From Agrococcus sp. Marseille-Q4369 (lineage in GTDB: Bacteria > Actinomycetota > Actinomycetes > Actinomycetales > Microbacteriaceae): a DNA stretch of 64,000 bases. The position numbers and the translations under genes are program-made. This document shows positions 47,798 to 58,440 of this stretch, one piece after another. Location: positions 1,426,001 to 1,490,000 of the forward strand of contig NZ_CP070501.1 of the NCBI RefSeq assembly GCF_018308945.1, read 5' to 3'. The notes below the pieces were generated by a model. The model saw only the letters and a program-made list of their open reading frames with translations. It searched no databases and had not been told where the DNA came from. How positions within the stretch are numbered: the stretch's first letter is position 1; every line of letters starts with the position of its first letter.

Positions 47798-48328
47798 TCA
47801 CAGCCGCTTGAGCATGCGTGTGTTGCCGAGCGTGTTGGGCTTCACGTGCGCGAGGTCGAGGAACTCGGCGACGCCGCCGTCGGCCGAGCGCAGCAGCTCG
47901 ACGAAGACCTCGGGCTCGACGACCTGCTCGGCGACCTCCTCGTAGCCGTGGCGGCCGAAGAAGTCGGTCTCGAACGTGAGGCAGAACAGCCGCGTGAGCC
48001 CCAGCTGCCGCGCGCGCTCCTCGAGGTCGACGAGCATGGCGTGGCCGACGCCCTTGCCGAGCGCACCCTCCGCGACGGCGATGGTGCGCACCTCGCCGAG
48101 GTCCTCCCACATGACGTGGAGCGCGCCGCAGCCGACCACCTGCCCGTCGCGCTCCGCGACGACGAACTCCTGCACGGCCTCGAAGAGCGTCACGAGCTCC
48201 TTGCCGAGCAGGATGCGTCGGCGCACGTAGGGCTCGATGAGGTCGCGCATCGCGCGCACGTCGCTCGTGCGCGCGGCCCGCACGGTGAGCTCGGAGCGAT
48301 CGGGGGCAGGAGCGGGTGCGTCGGCCAT
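47798..48328 (-). CDS. amino-acid N-acetyltransferase, N-acetylglutamate synthase type (176 aa)
   Basis: A GNAT protein of the short actinobacterial NAGS group (Rv2747-like): VRAMRDLIEPYVRRRILLGK, GCGALHVMWEDLGEVRTIAV, ALGKGVGHAMLVDLEERA and FCLTFETDFFGRHGY. It makes N-acetylglutamate from glutamate and acetyl-CoA, the first step of arginine synthesis. No other arg gene is in the window. It follows the upstream gene by about 50 bases. Confidence 0.92.
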   Translation of the reverse strand: MADAPAPAPDRSELTVRAARTSDVRAMRDLIEPYVRRRILLGKELVTLFEAVQEFVVAERDGQVVGCGALHVMWEDLGEVRTIAVAEGALGKGVGHAMLVDLEERARQLGLTRLFCLTFETDFFGRHGYEEVAEQVVEPEVFVELLRSADGGVAEFLDLAHVKPNTLGNTRMLKRL

Positions 48329-48379
48329 AGGGATCGAGCCTACGCCCCTCCCCGTTCGAGCCCACCCGCGCGCTGGAGC

Positions 48380-48931
48380 TCAGGCGACCCGATAGACGAG
48401 CCGCGCGAACTGCCCCACCCGACGCACCTCGACGAGCGTGAGCCGGTCGGACTCGACCCGGCGCGGCATGAGCGGCGCGCCGCTCGGGAGCGCGACGGGC
48501 GCGACCGAGATCGCAACCTCGTCGAGCGCGCCCGCGTCGAGGAACTGGCCGGCGAGGTCGCCGCCGCCCACAACCCAGATGTCGCCGTCGCCGGCCGCCG
48601 CCCGCAGCTCCGGCAGCGCGTCGGCGACCGAGCCCCGGAGGAAGCGGATGTCGGAACCCTCCGGCACGGGCAGCTCGCGGGTCGTGAAGACGAACGCCGG
48701 CCGCTCGCCCGCGAAGTCGTGCCACGCCTGATCCCGCCCCGTCGCGTGCCACTCGCGGAGCATCCACTCGTAGGTGTGTGCGCCGAGCACCATCACCGTC
48801 GCGTCGGCCGGCAGCAGGGTGTCGTCGGGATCGGTGCCGCCGTCGACGGCGAAGAGCCACGCGAGCGAGTGCTCGTCGTCGGCGAGGAAGCCGTTGATGG
48901 TCGTCGCGGTGTCGAAGATGATGCGTGCCAT
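48380..48931 (-). CDS. RibD/DHFR-fold reductase-like protein (183 aa)
   Basis: The protein begins MARIIFDTATTINGFLADDE and has VMVLGAHTYEWML, WVVGGGDLAGQFLDAGALDE and RLVYRVA at the end, which is the RibD C-terminal/YyaP dihydrofolate-reductase-like fold. It should bind NADPH at the VGGGDLA loop; the substrate is unknown. The ATG at 48931 is preferred over one further upstream because MARIIF is the family start. Confidence 0.92.
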   Translation of the reverse strand: MARIIFDTATTINGFLADDEHSLAWLFAVDGGTDPDDTLLPADATVMVLGAHTYEWMLREWHATGRDQAWHDFAGERPAFVFTTRELPVPEGSDIRFLRGSVADALPELRAAAGDGDIWVVGGGDLAGQFLDAGALDEVAISVAPVALPSGAPLMPRRVESDRLTLVEVRRVGQFARLVYRVA

Positions 48932-48973
48932 GGGCGGGACGCTAGGGCGCACCGCCCACACGCGGGCGGACGA

Positions 48974-49005
48974 CGGAGGGGCGGAGCCGCAGCCCCGCCC
49001 CTCCG
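48974..49005 (-). terminator. terminator of the 5'-nucleotidase gene
   Basis: An eleven-base stem CGGAGGGGCGG/CCGCCCCTCCG with a ten-base loop, 20 bases after the stop at 49025. It separates that gene from the reductase gene at 48931. Confidence 0.7.
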
Positions 49006-49024
49006 CGATCGATCGATCAGCCGA

Positions 49025-51982
49025 TCAGTCGCAGCTGCCGAGCCACGCAACCGTGGCCGAGAGCGACGGCTCCCCGCCGAGCAGCGTCACCGAGGTGGGC
49101 TGCAGTCGGTCGAGCTCAGCGAGCACGCGCGAAGGCACGCACGCCGAGGTGCTGATCAGCAGGGGCGCACCCTGGGCACCGGCGACCGCGCCGCCCGCGA
49201 GGGCGTCGGGGAAGCTGTACCCGGAGGCGAGGTAGGCGCCGTTCGGAGCCGCGTCGAACGCCGAGGCCGTCACGATCGCGCTGGTCGCGAAGCGGTCGAC
49301 CCCGCCGAGCCGGCGGACGCTGAAGCCGGCGTCGACGAACTGTGCGGCGTTCGACGACGGCACGGCCTTGGTGTCGCCGACGATCCGGACCCGCGCAACG
49401 CCGAGGCCCTCGAGCGTCGAGATCGTCGCGGCCGGGACGGCCTCGCGCGTGTCGACGAGGACGAGCGGCATGTCGAGGTGGCCCGCCGCGGCACCCGCGG
49501 AGAGGGCGTCGGGGAACCGCAGGCCGGTGGCGACGTACGCGCCGTCGGCCGACTCGAACGCGTACTCCGCGACGAGGCGGCTCGTCTCGAAGCGATCGGC
49601 GCCGGCGATCCGGTCGATCGTCGTGACGCCGTCGACCTCGCCGATCGACGCCTCGACCGCGGCGCTGAGCGTCGGCTCGCCGCCGACGATCACGACGCGC
49701 TCGGCGCCGAGCCGGTCGATCTCGGCGAGCACGTCGTAGGACACCGAGCCGTGGCGCGCGAGGAGGAGCGGGCCACCCTCGTGCGCGGCGGCCGGGGCTG
49801 CCGTGAGCGCGTCGGGCCAGCGCTCGCCGCTCGCGACGTAGACGACCGGAGCGCCCTCGGGGTACGCGGCCCTCGAGATCTCGACCGCGGTCTGGAAGCG
49901 GTCCTCGCCCGCGATGCGGGACGTGGGCTCGACGACCTCGAGCTGGAACGGCACCTCGCTCGTAGCGGTGCGCACCGCGTAGGCGGCGGTGACGGGGCCG
50001 GCGACCGTGGCCTCGGGCGTCGAGACCGTGAACGTCACGGTCGCCGACGTCGTGAGCGGGTTGCCGGAGGCATCGGTGTTGACGACGACGTCGCCCGTGC
50101 CGACGACGGCACCGGTCTCGTCCACGATCTCGACCGTCTCGGACGCCTCGGCGCCGAGCGAGCGGATGCGGTCGAGCTGGCGCACCTCGACGGTGTGCTC
50201 AGAGCCCGCGGCGACCGCGCCCTCCGGCAGGCCGACGACGTCGACGTGCCGCACCGAGTAGTCGGGCGCGAGGCCCGGGTTGTCGGCGAGGTACGCGAGC
50301 AGCGCGTCGAGGTCGACGAGGCCCGAGTCGCGCTCGTCGGTGCCCTCGGCGAACGCCCAGAAGTTGTCGCCAGGGGTGCCGCCGTTGACGCCCATGAGGA
50401 ACGAGGCGCTCGCGATGCGGATCTCCTGGTCGGGCGAGACGAACTCGCCGTCGATCGCGATGTCGCTCACGCGGTCGTCGATCGCCCGCGACGGGTCGGA
50501 GACGTACGTGACGTTGTCGCTCAGGCCGAGCTGCAGGTAGGTGCGGCCCGTCGCGAGCGGCACGCCTGCGGCGTCGCGCTGCCACTGCTGCTCGAGCAGC
50601 AGGTCGAGCTCAGCACCGGTCATCGTGATCGTCCAGAGGTTGTTGATGAACGGCAGCACGTTGTTCGCCTCGGCGAGGCGCACGACACCGTCCTCGGTCT
50701 CGGGCGAGGTCGCGGCGTACAGCAGGCTGTCGCGCACGCCACCCGGGTTGACGATGCCGATCTCGGCGCCGCCGCGGCCCTCGGGGGCGAGCTGGTCGCG
50801 GTACATGTTCGCGACCATCTGCGCCGCGGTCGACTCCTCGCCGCGGTTGCCGTTCGAGAGCGCCGGCACGGTGATCGGGCCCGAGATCGTGCCGACCTCG
50901 ACGTTGCCGATCACTGCGGCCTCGGCGACCGCCGCGTCGACGATCTGCTTGACGGCCGCGACGCGCGGGAACGCGGCGACGAGGTCGGCGGCAGGAGCGG
51001 TCGTGCGCGCGTGGTTCGTGAGCACCTCGACCGAGACGTCGAGCGACGCGCGGTCGACCGCCAGGACGACCTGGCCGACGAGGTTGGAGTACTCGTTCGA
51101 CTGCACGATGGGGCGCGTCTCGCCCGCGACGCCCGGCACGGGCGCGAGCCACGAGTAGGTGCGGTGCGTGTGGCCGTTGAAGATGACGTCGACGTCGGCG
51201 GAGAGGCTGTTGACCATGTCGCCGAAGGGACCGCCGGCAGCCGCGTCGGCACCGAGCAGCGCCTGCTGGTCGGCCTGCGGGGCGTTGACCGGGAGCACGA
51301 CCTGCGAGCCCTCGTGGATCTCGGCGACGATCACGTCGGCCTCGCCGTTCGCGGCGTTGCCGTCGGAGAGGGCGGCTGCGACCTCGTTGACGGCGACCAC
51401 CGGGTCGCCGAACTCGACGCCCACGATGCCGGAGCCGTCGACGAGCGACGGCGTGAACTCCGTCACGGCACCGACGACGCCGACGGTGATGCCGTCGATC
51501 TCGACGAGCTCGTACGCGGGGCCGATCGGAGCGCCGTTCAGCGTGACGTTCGCCGAGAGGTAGGGGAACTCGATGAGGTCGGCCACGCGGCCGGTGAGGT
51601 CGTCGACACCCTTGTCGAACTCGTGGTTGCCGACCGCGGCGGCGTCGACGCCCATGGCGTTCAGCACCTCGATCGTCGGCTCGTCGCCCTGCGAGGCGGA
51701 CGTGAAGGCGGATGCGCCGATGTTGTCGCCGCCCGAGAGCAGGACGGTCGACTCGGGATAGTCGACGCGCAGCTGCTCGATCGTGCCGGCGAACTGCACG
51801 GTCGTCGTCGCGTCGAGTCGGCCGTGGAAGTCGTTGAAGTGCAGGAGGTTGACGACCGCCGTGGTCGTCGGGTCGACGGTGATGGGCGCGGCGTTCGCGA
51901 CCGTCGGGGTGCTCACGAGCAGCCCGACGCCCAGCGCGCAGGCGGCTCCGGCCGCGAGCGAGCGCTTCGCTTTGGTGTTCAC
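49025..51982 (-). CDS. secreted 5'-nucleotidase with cell-wall-binding repeats (985 aa)
   Basis: The GTG at 51982 starts a signal peptide (LAAGAACALGVGLLVSTPTV, cleavage near ANAAP). Residues 35-330 are a metallophosphatase with LLHFNDFHGRLD, GGDNIGAS, GNHEFDKG and NGHTHRTY; residues 335-560 are the 5'-nucleotidase C-terminal domain with GDNFWAF. An Ig-like stretch leads to three cell-wall-binding type 2 repeats (about 690-985: RIAGEDRFQTAVEIS, RIAGADRFETSRLV, RLGGVDRFATSAIV). It should hydrolyse extracellular nucleotides or UDP-sugars while bound to the wall. It has its own terminator. Confidence 0.95.
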   Translation of the reverse strand: MNTKAKRSLAAGAACALGVGLLVSTPTVANAAPITVDPTTTAVVNLLHFNDFHGRLDATTTVQFAGTIEQLRVDYPESTVLLSGGDNIGASAFTSASQGDEPTIEVLNAMGVDAAAVGNHEFDKGVDDLTGRVADLIEFPYLSANVTLNGAPIGPAYELVEIDGITVGVVGAVTEFTPSLVDGSGIVGVEFGDPVVAVNEVAAALSDGNAANGEADVIVAEIHEGSQVVLPVNAPQADQQALLGADAAAGGPFGDMVNSLSADVDVIFNGHTHRTYSWLAPVPGVAGETRPIVQSNEYSNLVGQVVLAVDRASLDVSVEVLTNHARTTAPAADLVAAFPRVAAVKQIVDAAVAEAAVIGNVEVGTISGPITVPALSNGNRGEESTAAQMVANMYRDQLAPEGRGGAEIGIVNPGGVRDSLLYAATSPETEDGVVRLAEANNVLPFINNLWTITMTGAELDLLLEQQWQRDAAGVPLATGRTYLQLGLSDNVTYVSDPSRAIDDRVSDIAIDGEFVSPDQEIRIASASFLMGVNGGTPGDNFWAFAEGTDERDSGLVDLDALLAYLADNPGLAPDYSVRHVDVVGLPEGAVAAGSEHTVEVRQLDRIRSLGAEASETVEIVDETGAVVGTGDVVVNTDASGNPLTTSATVTFTVSTPEATVAGPVTAAYAVRTATSEVPFQLEVVEPTSRIAGEDRFQTAVEISRAAYPEGAPVVYVASGERWPDALTAAPAAAHEGGPLLLARHGSVSYDVLAEIDRLGAERVVIVGGEPTLSAAVEASIGEVDGVTTIDRIAGADRFETSRLVAEYAFESADGAYVATGLRFPDALSAGAAAGHLDMPLVLVDTREAVPAATISTLEGLGVARVRIVGDTKAVPSSNAAQFVDAGFSVRRLGGVDRFATSAIVTASAFDAAPNGAYLASGYSFPDALAGGAVAGAQGAPLLISTSACVPSRVLAELDRLQPTSVTLLGGEPSLSATVAWLGSCD

Positions 51983-52101
51983 AGGATCTCCGAAGGCAAG
52001 GTGACAGGGGGTGGTGCGGGGCACCGTGACTGAGCCTATGGAGCGCGGGGCCGATTGGCGACCCCTCCGGGAGTCGGATCGGTGAATGGTGGGTGAATCG
52101 C

Positions 52102-52133
52102 GAGGAGGGGACCCCGTTCGGGGTCCCCTCCTC
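52102..52133 (-). terminator. terminator of clpC
   Basis: A perfect fourteen-base stem GAGGAGGGGACCCC/GGGGTCCCCTCCTC with loop GTTC, 12 bases after the clpC stop. It is the strongest hairpin in the window. Confidence 0.85.
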
Positions 52134-52144
52134 AGCTGCGCGGG

Positions 52145-54625
<2,481 letters not shown>

Positions 54626-54738
54626 CGCTGCCTCCCTTCGTTGATCTCGAGCGTAGCCGCGGGGTGGGGGACGCCGCGGCCGTGTTCGCTGTGGGCACGA
54701 ACGACGGATGCGTGGAGGCCGCCGTGCGCGGCGCGCGC

Positions 54739-54805
54739 TTGACGTCCTTGTCGACCGTCGTTAACGTATCGACGGTCGATAACAATGAGGATCGATAACT
54801 CGATC
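54739..54805 (+). promoter_or_regulatory. promoter with three overlapping operator palindromes
   Basis: TTGACG (54739-54744), a 17-base spacer and TAACGT (54762-54767) form a promoter. An inverted repeat TCGACCGTCG/CGACGGTCGA (54751-54760 and 54770-54779) spans the -10 box; its right arm is also part of the palindrome TATCGACGGTCGATA (54767-54781); and GATCGA-TAAC-TCGATC (54790-54805) ends just before the AAGGAG ribosome site. The likely binder is the Xre protein coded two genes down, giving autoregulation (inferred). Confidence 0.6.
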
Positions 54806-54818
54806 GCAAGGAGCCATC

Positions 54819-55442
54819 ATGACATCCACCGCGAGTTCCAGCCGGACCCTGGCCCGCGGCGACGCCGCCTCGCTCGCCGCCTTCGTCGTCGCGGGCGCCG
54901 CGATCGCCGTCTCCGTCGCCGTCGCCGGCGTCGTGCGCGTCGCAGAGCTGCTGGGCGGCGGCGCGGTGCGCGTGCCCTTGCGCTTCGCCGGCACGCGAGC
55001 CGAGGCACCGATCGGGCCGGGCGGCGACCCCGTGACGATCGAGCTCGACCGAGCGGTCGTCGTGGCAGCCGAGCTGCCCATCCCGTCCCTCGTCGCGCTC
55101 GTGCTCGAGCAGGCGGCGCTGGTCGCCACGGTGCTCGTCGTCGTGGGATCGCTGCTGTGGCTCGCCGTCAGCATCCTCCGCGGTCGTGTCTTCTCGCGGC
55201 GCAACACCGCGCTCGTGGCGACGGCCGGACTGACCGCCGTCATCGGCGCCGCGCTCGTGCCCCTCTTCGCGAACATGGGCGCGAACGGCGCGGTCGCCGC
55301 GCTGTCCGGCGGTGACTTCGAGACCCCGGTGATCGCGGTCGACCCCTTCCCCTTCGTCATGCTCGCCTTCGTCGGCGCGCTCGCCAGCACGGTCTTCTCG
55401 GTCGGCGCGCGGCTGCAGCGCGACACGGAAGGGCTCGTCTAG
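54819..55442 (+). CDS. DUF2975-family membrane protein (207 aa)
   Basis: Four membrane helices (about residues 18-40, 93-115, 128-150, 175-195) with a soluble loop between the first two, matching the DUF2975 (YoaS-like) family, which is usually coded next to a small Xre/YozG-type regulator, as here. ATG 54819 has AAGGAG at good spacing. The stop shares one base with the next start (TAGTG). The role is unknown; known pairs act in stress or developmental switches. The upstream operator array points to tight autoregulation. Confidence 0.85.
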   Translation: MTSTASSSRTLARGDAASLAAFVVAGAAIAVSVAVAGVVRVAELLGGGAVRVPLRFAGTRAEAPIGPGGDPVTIELDRAVVVAAELPIPSLVALVLEQAALVATVLVVVGSLLWLAVSILRGRVFSRRNTALVATAGLTAVIGAALVPLFANMGANGAVAALSGGDFETPVIAVDPFPFVMLAFVGALASTVFSVGARLQRDTEGLV

Positions 55443-55690
55443 TGCCGGCGGAGGAGGACCTCTCGCGCTTGCACTGCCGGCTCGACGAGCTGCTGGAGGC
55501 GCGCGGGATGACGCTCACGGCGCTCGCCGCGGCGGTCGGCGTGAGCCTCGTCAACCTCTCGGTGCTCAAGAACGACCGCGCCAGGGCCATCCGCTTCTCC
55601 ACCCTCATCGCGCTGTGCGATGCGCTCGAGTGCCAGCCGGGCGACCTGTTCGAGGTGCGCCCACACGGAACGCCTGGCTCGCCCCGATAG
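55442..55690 (+). CDS. small Xre-family HTH regulator, YozG type (82 aa)
   Basis: The product contains one helix-turn-helix (MTLTALAAAVGVSLVNLSVL, then NDRARAIRFSTLIALCDALE, then CQPGDLFE), the pattern of YozG/Cro-C1-type regulators paired with DUF2975. The GTG at 55442 overlaps the DUF2975 stop. It is the likely ligand of the TATCGAC-type palindromes at 54751-54805. Confidence 0.92.
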   Translation: MPAEEDLSRLHCRLDELLEARGMTLTALAAAVGVSLVNLSVLKNDRARAIRFSTLIALCDALECQPGDLFEVRPHGTPGSPR

Positions 55691-55716
55691 CCTCGGGACG
55701 ACGTCGAAGGAGCCAG

Positions 55717-57006
55717 GTGAACGATCAGCCCGCCCAGCCCTGGGAGCAGCCGCAGCCCGTCCAGCCCGAGACCGGCCACGAGCCTGCCCAGCAGGGCTAC
55801 CCGCAGCCGAGCGCTGCCCAGCCGCAGTACGGCCAGCCGGTGCTCCCGCCCGCGCCGGTCGGCCAGCCGGGCTACGGCGGCTACGGCCAGCCGGCGCCGC
55901 AGGGCTACGGGCAGCCGTCGTACCCCCCGCAGGCCTACGGCCAGCCGGGCTACGGCTATGCGCCGCAGGGCTACGCATCCGCCCCGCCGCCCTCGAAGCC
56001 GGCGCTGCTGCCGGCAGCGCTCCCGATGCCCGACCAGGCGTACGCGAACGCCTTCCGCCCGCTCACGAAGCGCGTCGGCCGCTGGTTCCTCGCCTGGGCG
56101 ATCGCGATCGGGTTCTTCGCCGCCGGGCAGATCGTCATGCTCGCGCTCATCATGCCCGGCCTCGTCGACGCGCTGCTGGACCTCGACCTCGCCGAGGCGT
56201 CGACCAACCCGGACTCCGCGGCCTTCGACGCGCTGTTCGAGGTCATCGGCTCGCCGCTCGGCATGGCGGGCGTCAACCTCTCGTGGGCCTCGATGATCCC
56301 GGGCGCGATCGTCGCGGCCGCCGCCTTCGGCAAGGGCGCCGGCGGCTACGTCTCGAGCGTCGTCGGCCGCTGGCGCTGGGCGACCGTCGGCCGCGCGGCG
56401 ATCGTGATCGTGCCGATCTTCGCCATCTACATCGGCGTCACGCTCTCGCTCGACCCGAGCATCGAGTGGCAGTGGAACCCCAACTGGGGGCTCGTCGCGA
56501 TCATCCTGCTCACGACCCCGCTGCAGGCGACGGGCGAGGAGTTCGCGTTCCGCGGCTTCCTCACCCAGATGCTCGGCGGGTGGATCGCGAACCCCTGGGT
56601 CGCCTCGATCGGCATCGGCGCGCTCACGGGCCTCATCTTCGGCGCCGCGCACATGCATGCATCGATCGCCGCGACGCTGCAGCTCTCGCTCGTCGGCTTC
56701 ACGTGCTCGATGCTCACGTTCCGCACCGGCGGCCTCGAGGCCGCGTCGGTGCTGCACACGGCGAACAACGTCTTCATCATGGTGCCGCTCGCGCTCACCG
56801 GCACGTCGGCGTTCTCATCGCAGCCCGTCTCGGGCGAGGACTGGCTCTCGCTCGGCATCGCGATCCTCGCGCTCGGCGCGAGCTACCTCGCGGTGCACTT
56901 CTTCCTGCGCAAGGAGCAGCGCTGGACGAAGGGCGCGCCAGGGGCCGAGCTGCTCGTGCCGCAAGCGCGGCTCGAGCCGCAGGTCGCGGCACCCGTCATG
57001 CGCTGA
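55717..57006 (+). CDS. CPBP-family intramembrane metalloprotease (429 aa)
   Basis: The first 105 residues are a Pro/Gln/Tyr/Gly-rich disordered tail with repeats of the QPGYGGYGQP type. About eight membrane helices follow, with the CPBP/Abi motifs ATGEEFAFRGFL (EExxR), FGAAHMH and HTANN. CPBP proteases process membrane proteins or prenylated peptides, sometimes as bacteriocin immunity. The GTG 55717 has AAGGAG upstream. It is 26 bases after the Xre gene and may be cotranscribed with it. Confidence 0.92.
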   Translation: MNDQPAQPWEQPQPVQPETGHEPAQQGYPQPSAAQPQYGQPVLPPAPVGQPGYGGYGQPAPQGYGQPSYPPQAYGQPGYGYAPQGYASAPPPSKPALLPAALPMPDQAYANAFRPLTKRVGRWFLAWAIAIGFFAAGQIVMLALIMPGLVDALLDLDLAEASTNPDSAAFDALFEVIGSPLGMAGVNLSWASMIPGAIVAAAAFGKGAGGYVSSVVGRWRWATVGRAAIVIVPIFAIYIGVTLSLDPSIEWQWNPNWGLVAIILLTTPLQATGEEFAFRGFLTQMLGGWIANPWVASIGIGALTGLIFGAAHMHASIAATLQLSLVGFTCSMLTFRTGGLEAASVLHTANNVFIMVPLALTGTSAFSSQPVSGEDWLSLGIAILALGASYLAVHFFLRKEQRWTKGAPGAELLVPQARLEPQVAAPVMR

Positions 57007-57048
57007 CGCCGTCCGACGTCCGCGATGGCCGGCGGCGCCGCCCGCGCG

Positions 57049-57324
57049 TCAGCGGGCTGGGTCGTCGGGCGACGGCGTGGACGCGGATGCGCGCTCGGCC
57101 GCCTGCGCGGCCGGAGCCGTGCTCGGTGCGGCCGCGGACGCATCCGCCGATCCCCTGGGAGGCAGACCCGCCTTCGCGCGCTCCTCGGCCTCGATGCGGT
57201 CGTACTCGAGCCGGGCGGTGCGGTCGCCGCGGATGATGAACCGCAGCACCATCCAGAACAGCAGCCCGAGCACGATCGTCGGGATGAGCGAGAAGATCGC
57301 GTTCCCCCACCAGCTCTCAGGCAT
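57049..57324 (-). CDS. small single-pass membrane protein (91 aa)
   Basis: One membrane helix (about residues 8-30, IFSLIPTIVLGLLFWMVLRF) followed by a charged helix with RTARLEYDRIEAEERAK and an Ala/Ser/Pro-rich tail. Small proteins of this type (lysyl-tRNA-synthetase-neighbour type) are common in Microbacteriaceae and have no known role. It is convergent with the CPBP gene, with 42 bases between the stops. Confidence 0.85.
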   Translation of the reverse strand: MPESWWGNAIFSLIPTIVLGLLFWMVLRFIIRGDRTARLEYDRIEAEERAKAGLPPRGSADASAAAPSTAPAAQAAERASASTPSPDDPAR

Positions 57325-57387
57325 GCGGTGATCCTATCGCTCGCTGCGCCGCCCTGCGGGCGCCGCGAGCCGGCGACCCGGTCCGAT

Positions 57388-58440
57388 TCACTTCGGCTGG
57401 CCGGGCGAAGGCGTCAGGAAGTCGCCCGTCATGCCGAGCGTCGCGTCGGTCATCCGCATCGAGGAGGCAGCGTCGGGCGCGCTCCCGGTCAGCGCACGGA
57501 TCGCGTCGATGGTCTCCGGCACGACGATCGACTCGTTGTGGACCTGGTAGGTCAAGTACACCTCGTCGTCCTGCACGGTGACCAGATCCTCCCAGATCGC
57601 CACCTCCCACATGTCGCCCCGCGGTCGGCCGAGGTCACGCATGAGCTCGATCGTGGAGTTCAGCGCGACGAGACCGTCGGACATCCGGATGAACGCGACG
57701 CGCGGAGCGGCGCGGAACGCGTCGAGCACCTCATCCCGGGTCACCTGCTTCGTCATCCGAAGGGTCCAGTAGTGGTTGTGCGTCTCCGTGTGCGCGCCCT
57801 TCGCCGCGATGGTGACGAGGTCGAGCTCAGGCATCACCGTCTGCGCGTCCGGCCCTTGATGCGAGGGGATCCTCGCTTCCGGGACGACGGTGTTCATGAT
57901 GCCGCCCAGGTGCGATTCCCATGGATCCGTGGCACGTCGGATCAGCACCCCTCGAGCGCTCGAGAGGAGGCCGGCGTCATGCAGCGCGCCCAGCACGCGC
58001 ACGATGCTCGTCGTGTTGCACGACACGACCCGGGTGCTCTCGCGACCGAGCGCGCTCTCGTAGTTCGCCTGCGCGACGAAGGAGTGCCCGGTCGTCTCAT
58101 GCGACTCCCCACCCTGGAGCACGAACCTGACCCCGGCATCCCGGTACCGCTGGATGTTGCCAGCCGCGACGCGCTTCGGAGTGGTGTCCACCACGATGTC
58201 GACCGCGCTGATGAGATCCTCCAGCGTGCCGGCGATGTCCAATCCAGCCGCACGCATGGCGCGCGCCGCGTCGTCGGTCGCGCCGAAGATCGGCGCCTTG
58301 CCTCTCGCGGCCATGATGCGCCAATCGGTCGCGACGTCGGCGACGCCGACGAGCTCCATGTCTGGCTGCAGCCGCACCGCGTCGGCGACCCGCTTCCCGA
58401 TCACGCCGTATCCGTTGACGGCCACCCTGGTCTTGCTCAT
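57388..58440 (-). CDS. type II (archaeal-type) glyceraldehyde-3-phosphate dehydrogenase
   Basis: The protein is of the archaeal GAPDH class, not the usual GapA: VAVNGYGVIGKRVADAV (dinucleotide loop), VVDTTPKRVAAGNIQRY, LQGGESHETTGHSFVAQANY, the catalytic VVSCNTTSIVRVL and IPSHQGPDAQTVMPELDLV. At 350 residues it is of normal length. It uses NAD(P)+ and phosphate to make 1,3-bisphosphoglycerate from glyceraldehyde 3-phosphate. The ATG at 58440 overlaps the stop of the HAD-GH65 gene (ATGA), so it is the last gene of a phosphoketolase operon. Confidence 0.93.
   Translation of the reverse strand: MSKTRVAVNGYGVIGKRVADAVRLQPDMELVGVADVATDWRIMAARGKAPIFGATDDAARAMRAAGLDIAGTLEDLISAVDIVVDTTPKRVAAGNIQRYRDAGVRFVLQGGESHETTGHSFVAQANYESALGRESTRVVSCNTTSIVRVLGALHDAGLLSSARGVLIRRATDPWESHLGGIMNTVVPEARIPSHQGPDAQTVMPELDLVTIAAKGAHTETHNHYWTLRMTKQVTRDEVLDAFRAAPRVAFIRMSDGLVALNSTIELMRDLGRPRGDMWEVAIWEDLVTVQDDEVYLTYQVHNESIVVPETIDAIRALTGSAPDAASSMRMTDATLGMTGDFLTPSPGQPK

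Noticed and set aside
54626-54738. CtsR/ClgR or heat-shock boxes before clpC
   Set aside because: No clear inverted repeat of the known types could be matched by eye.
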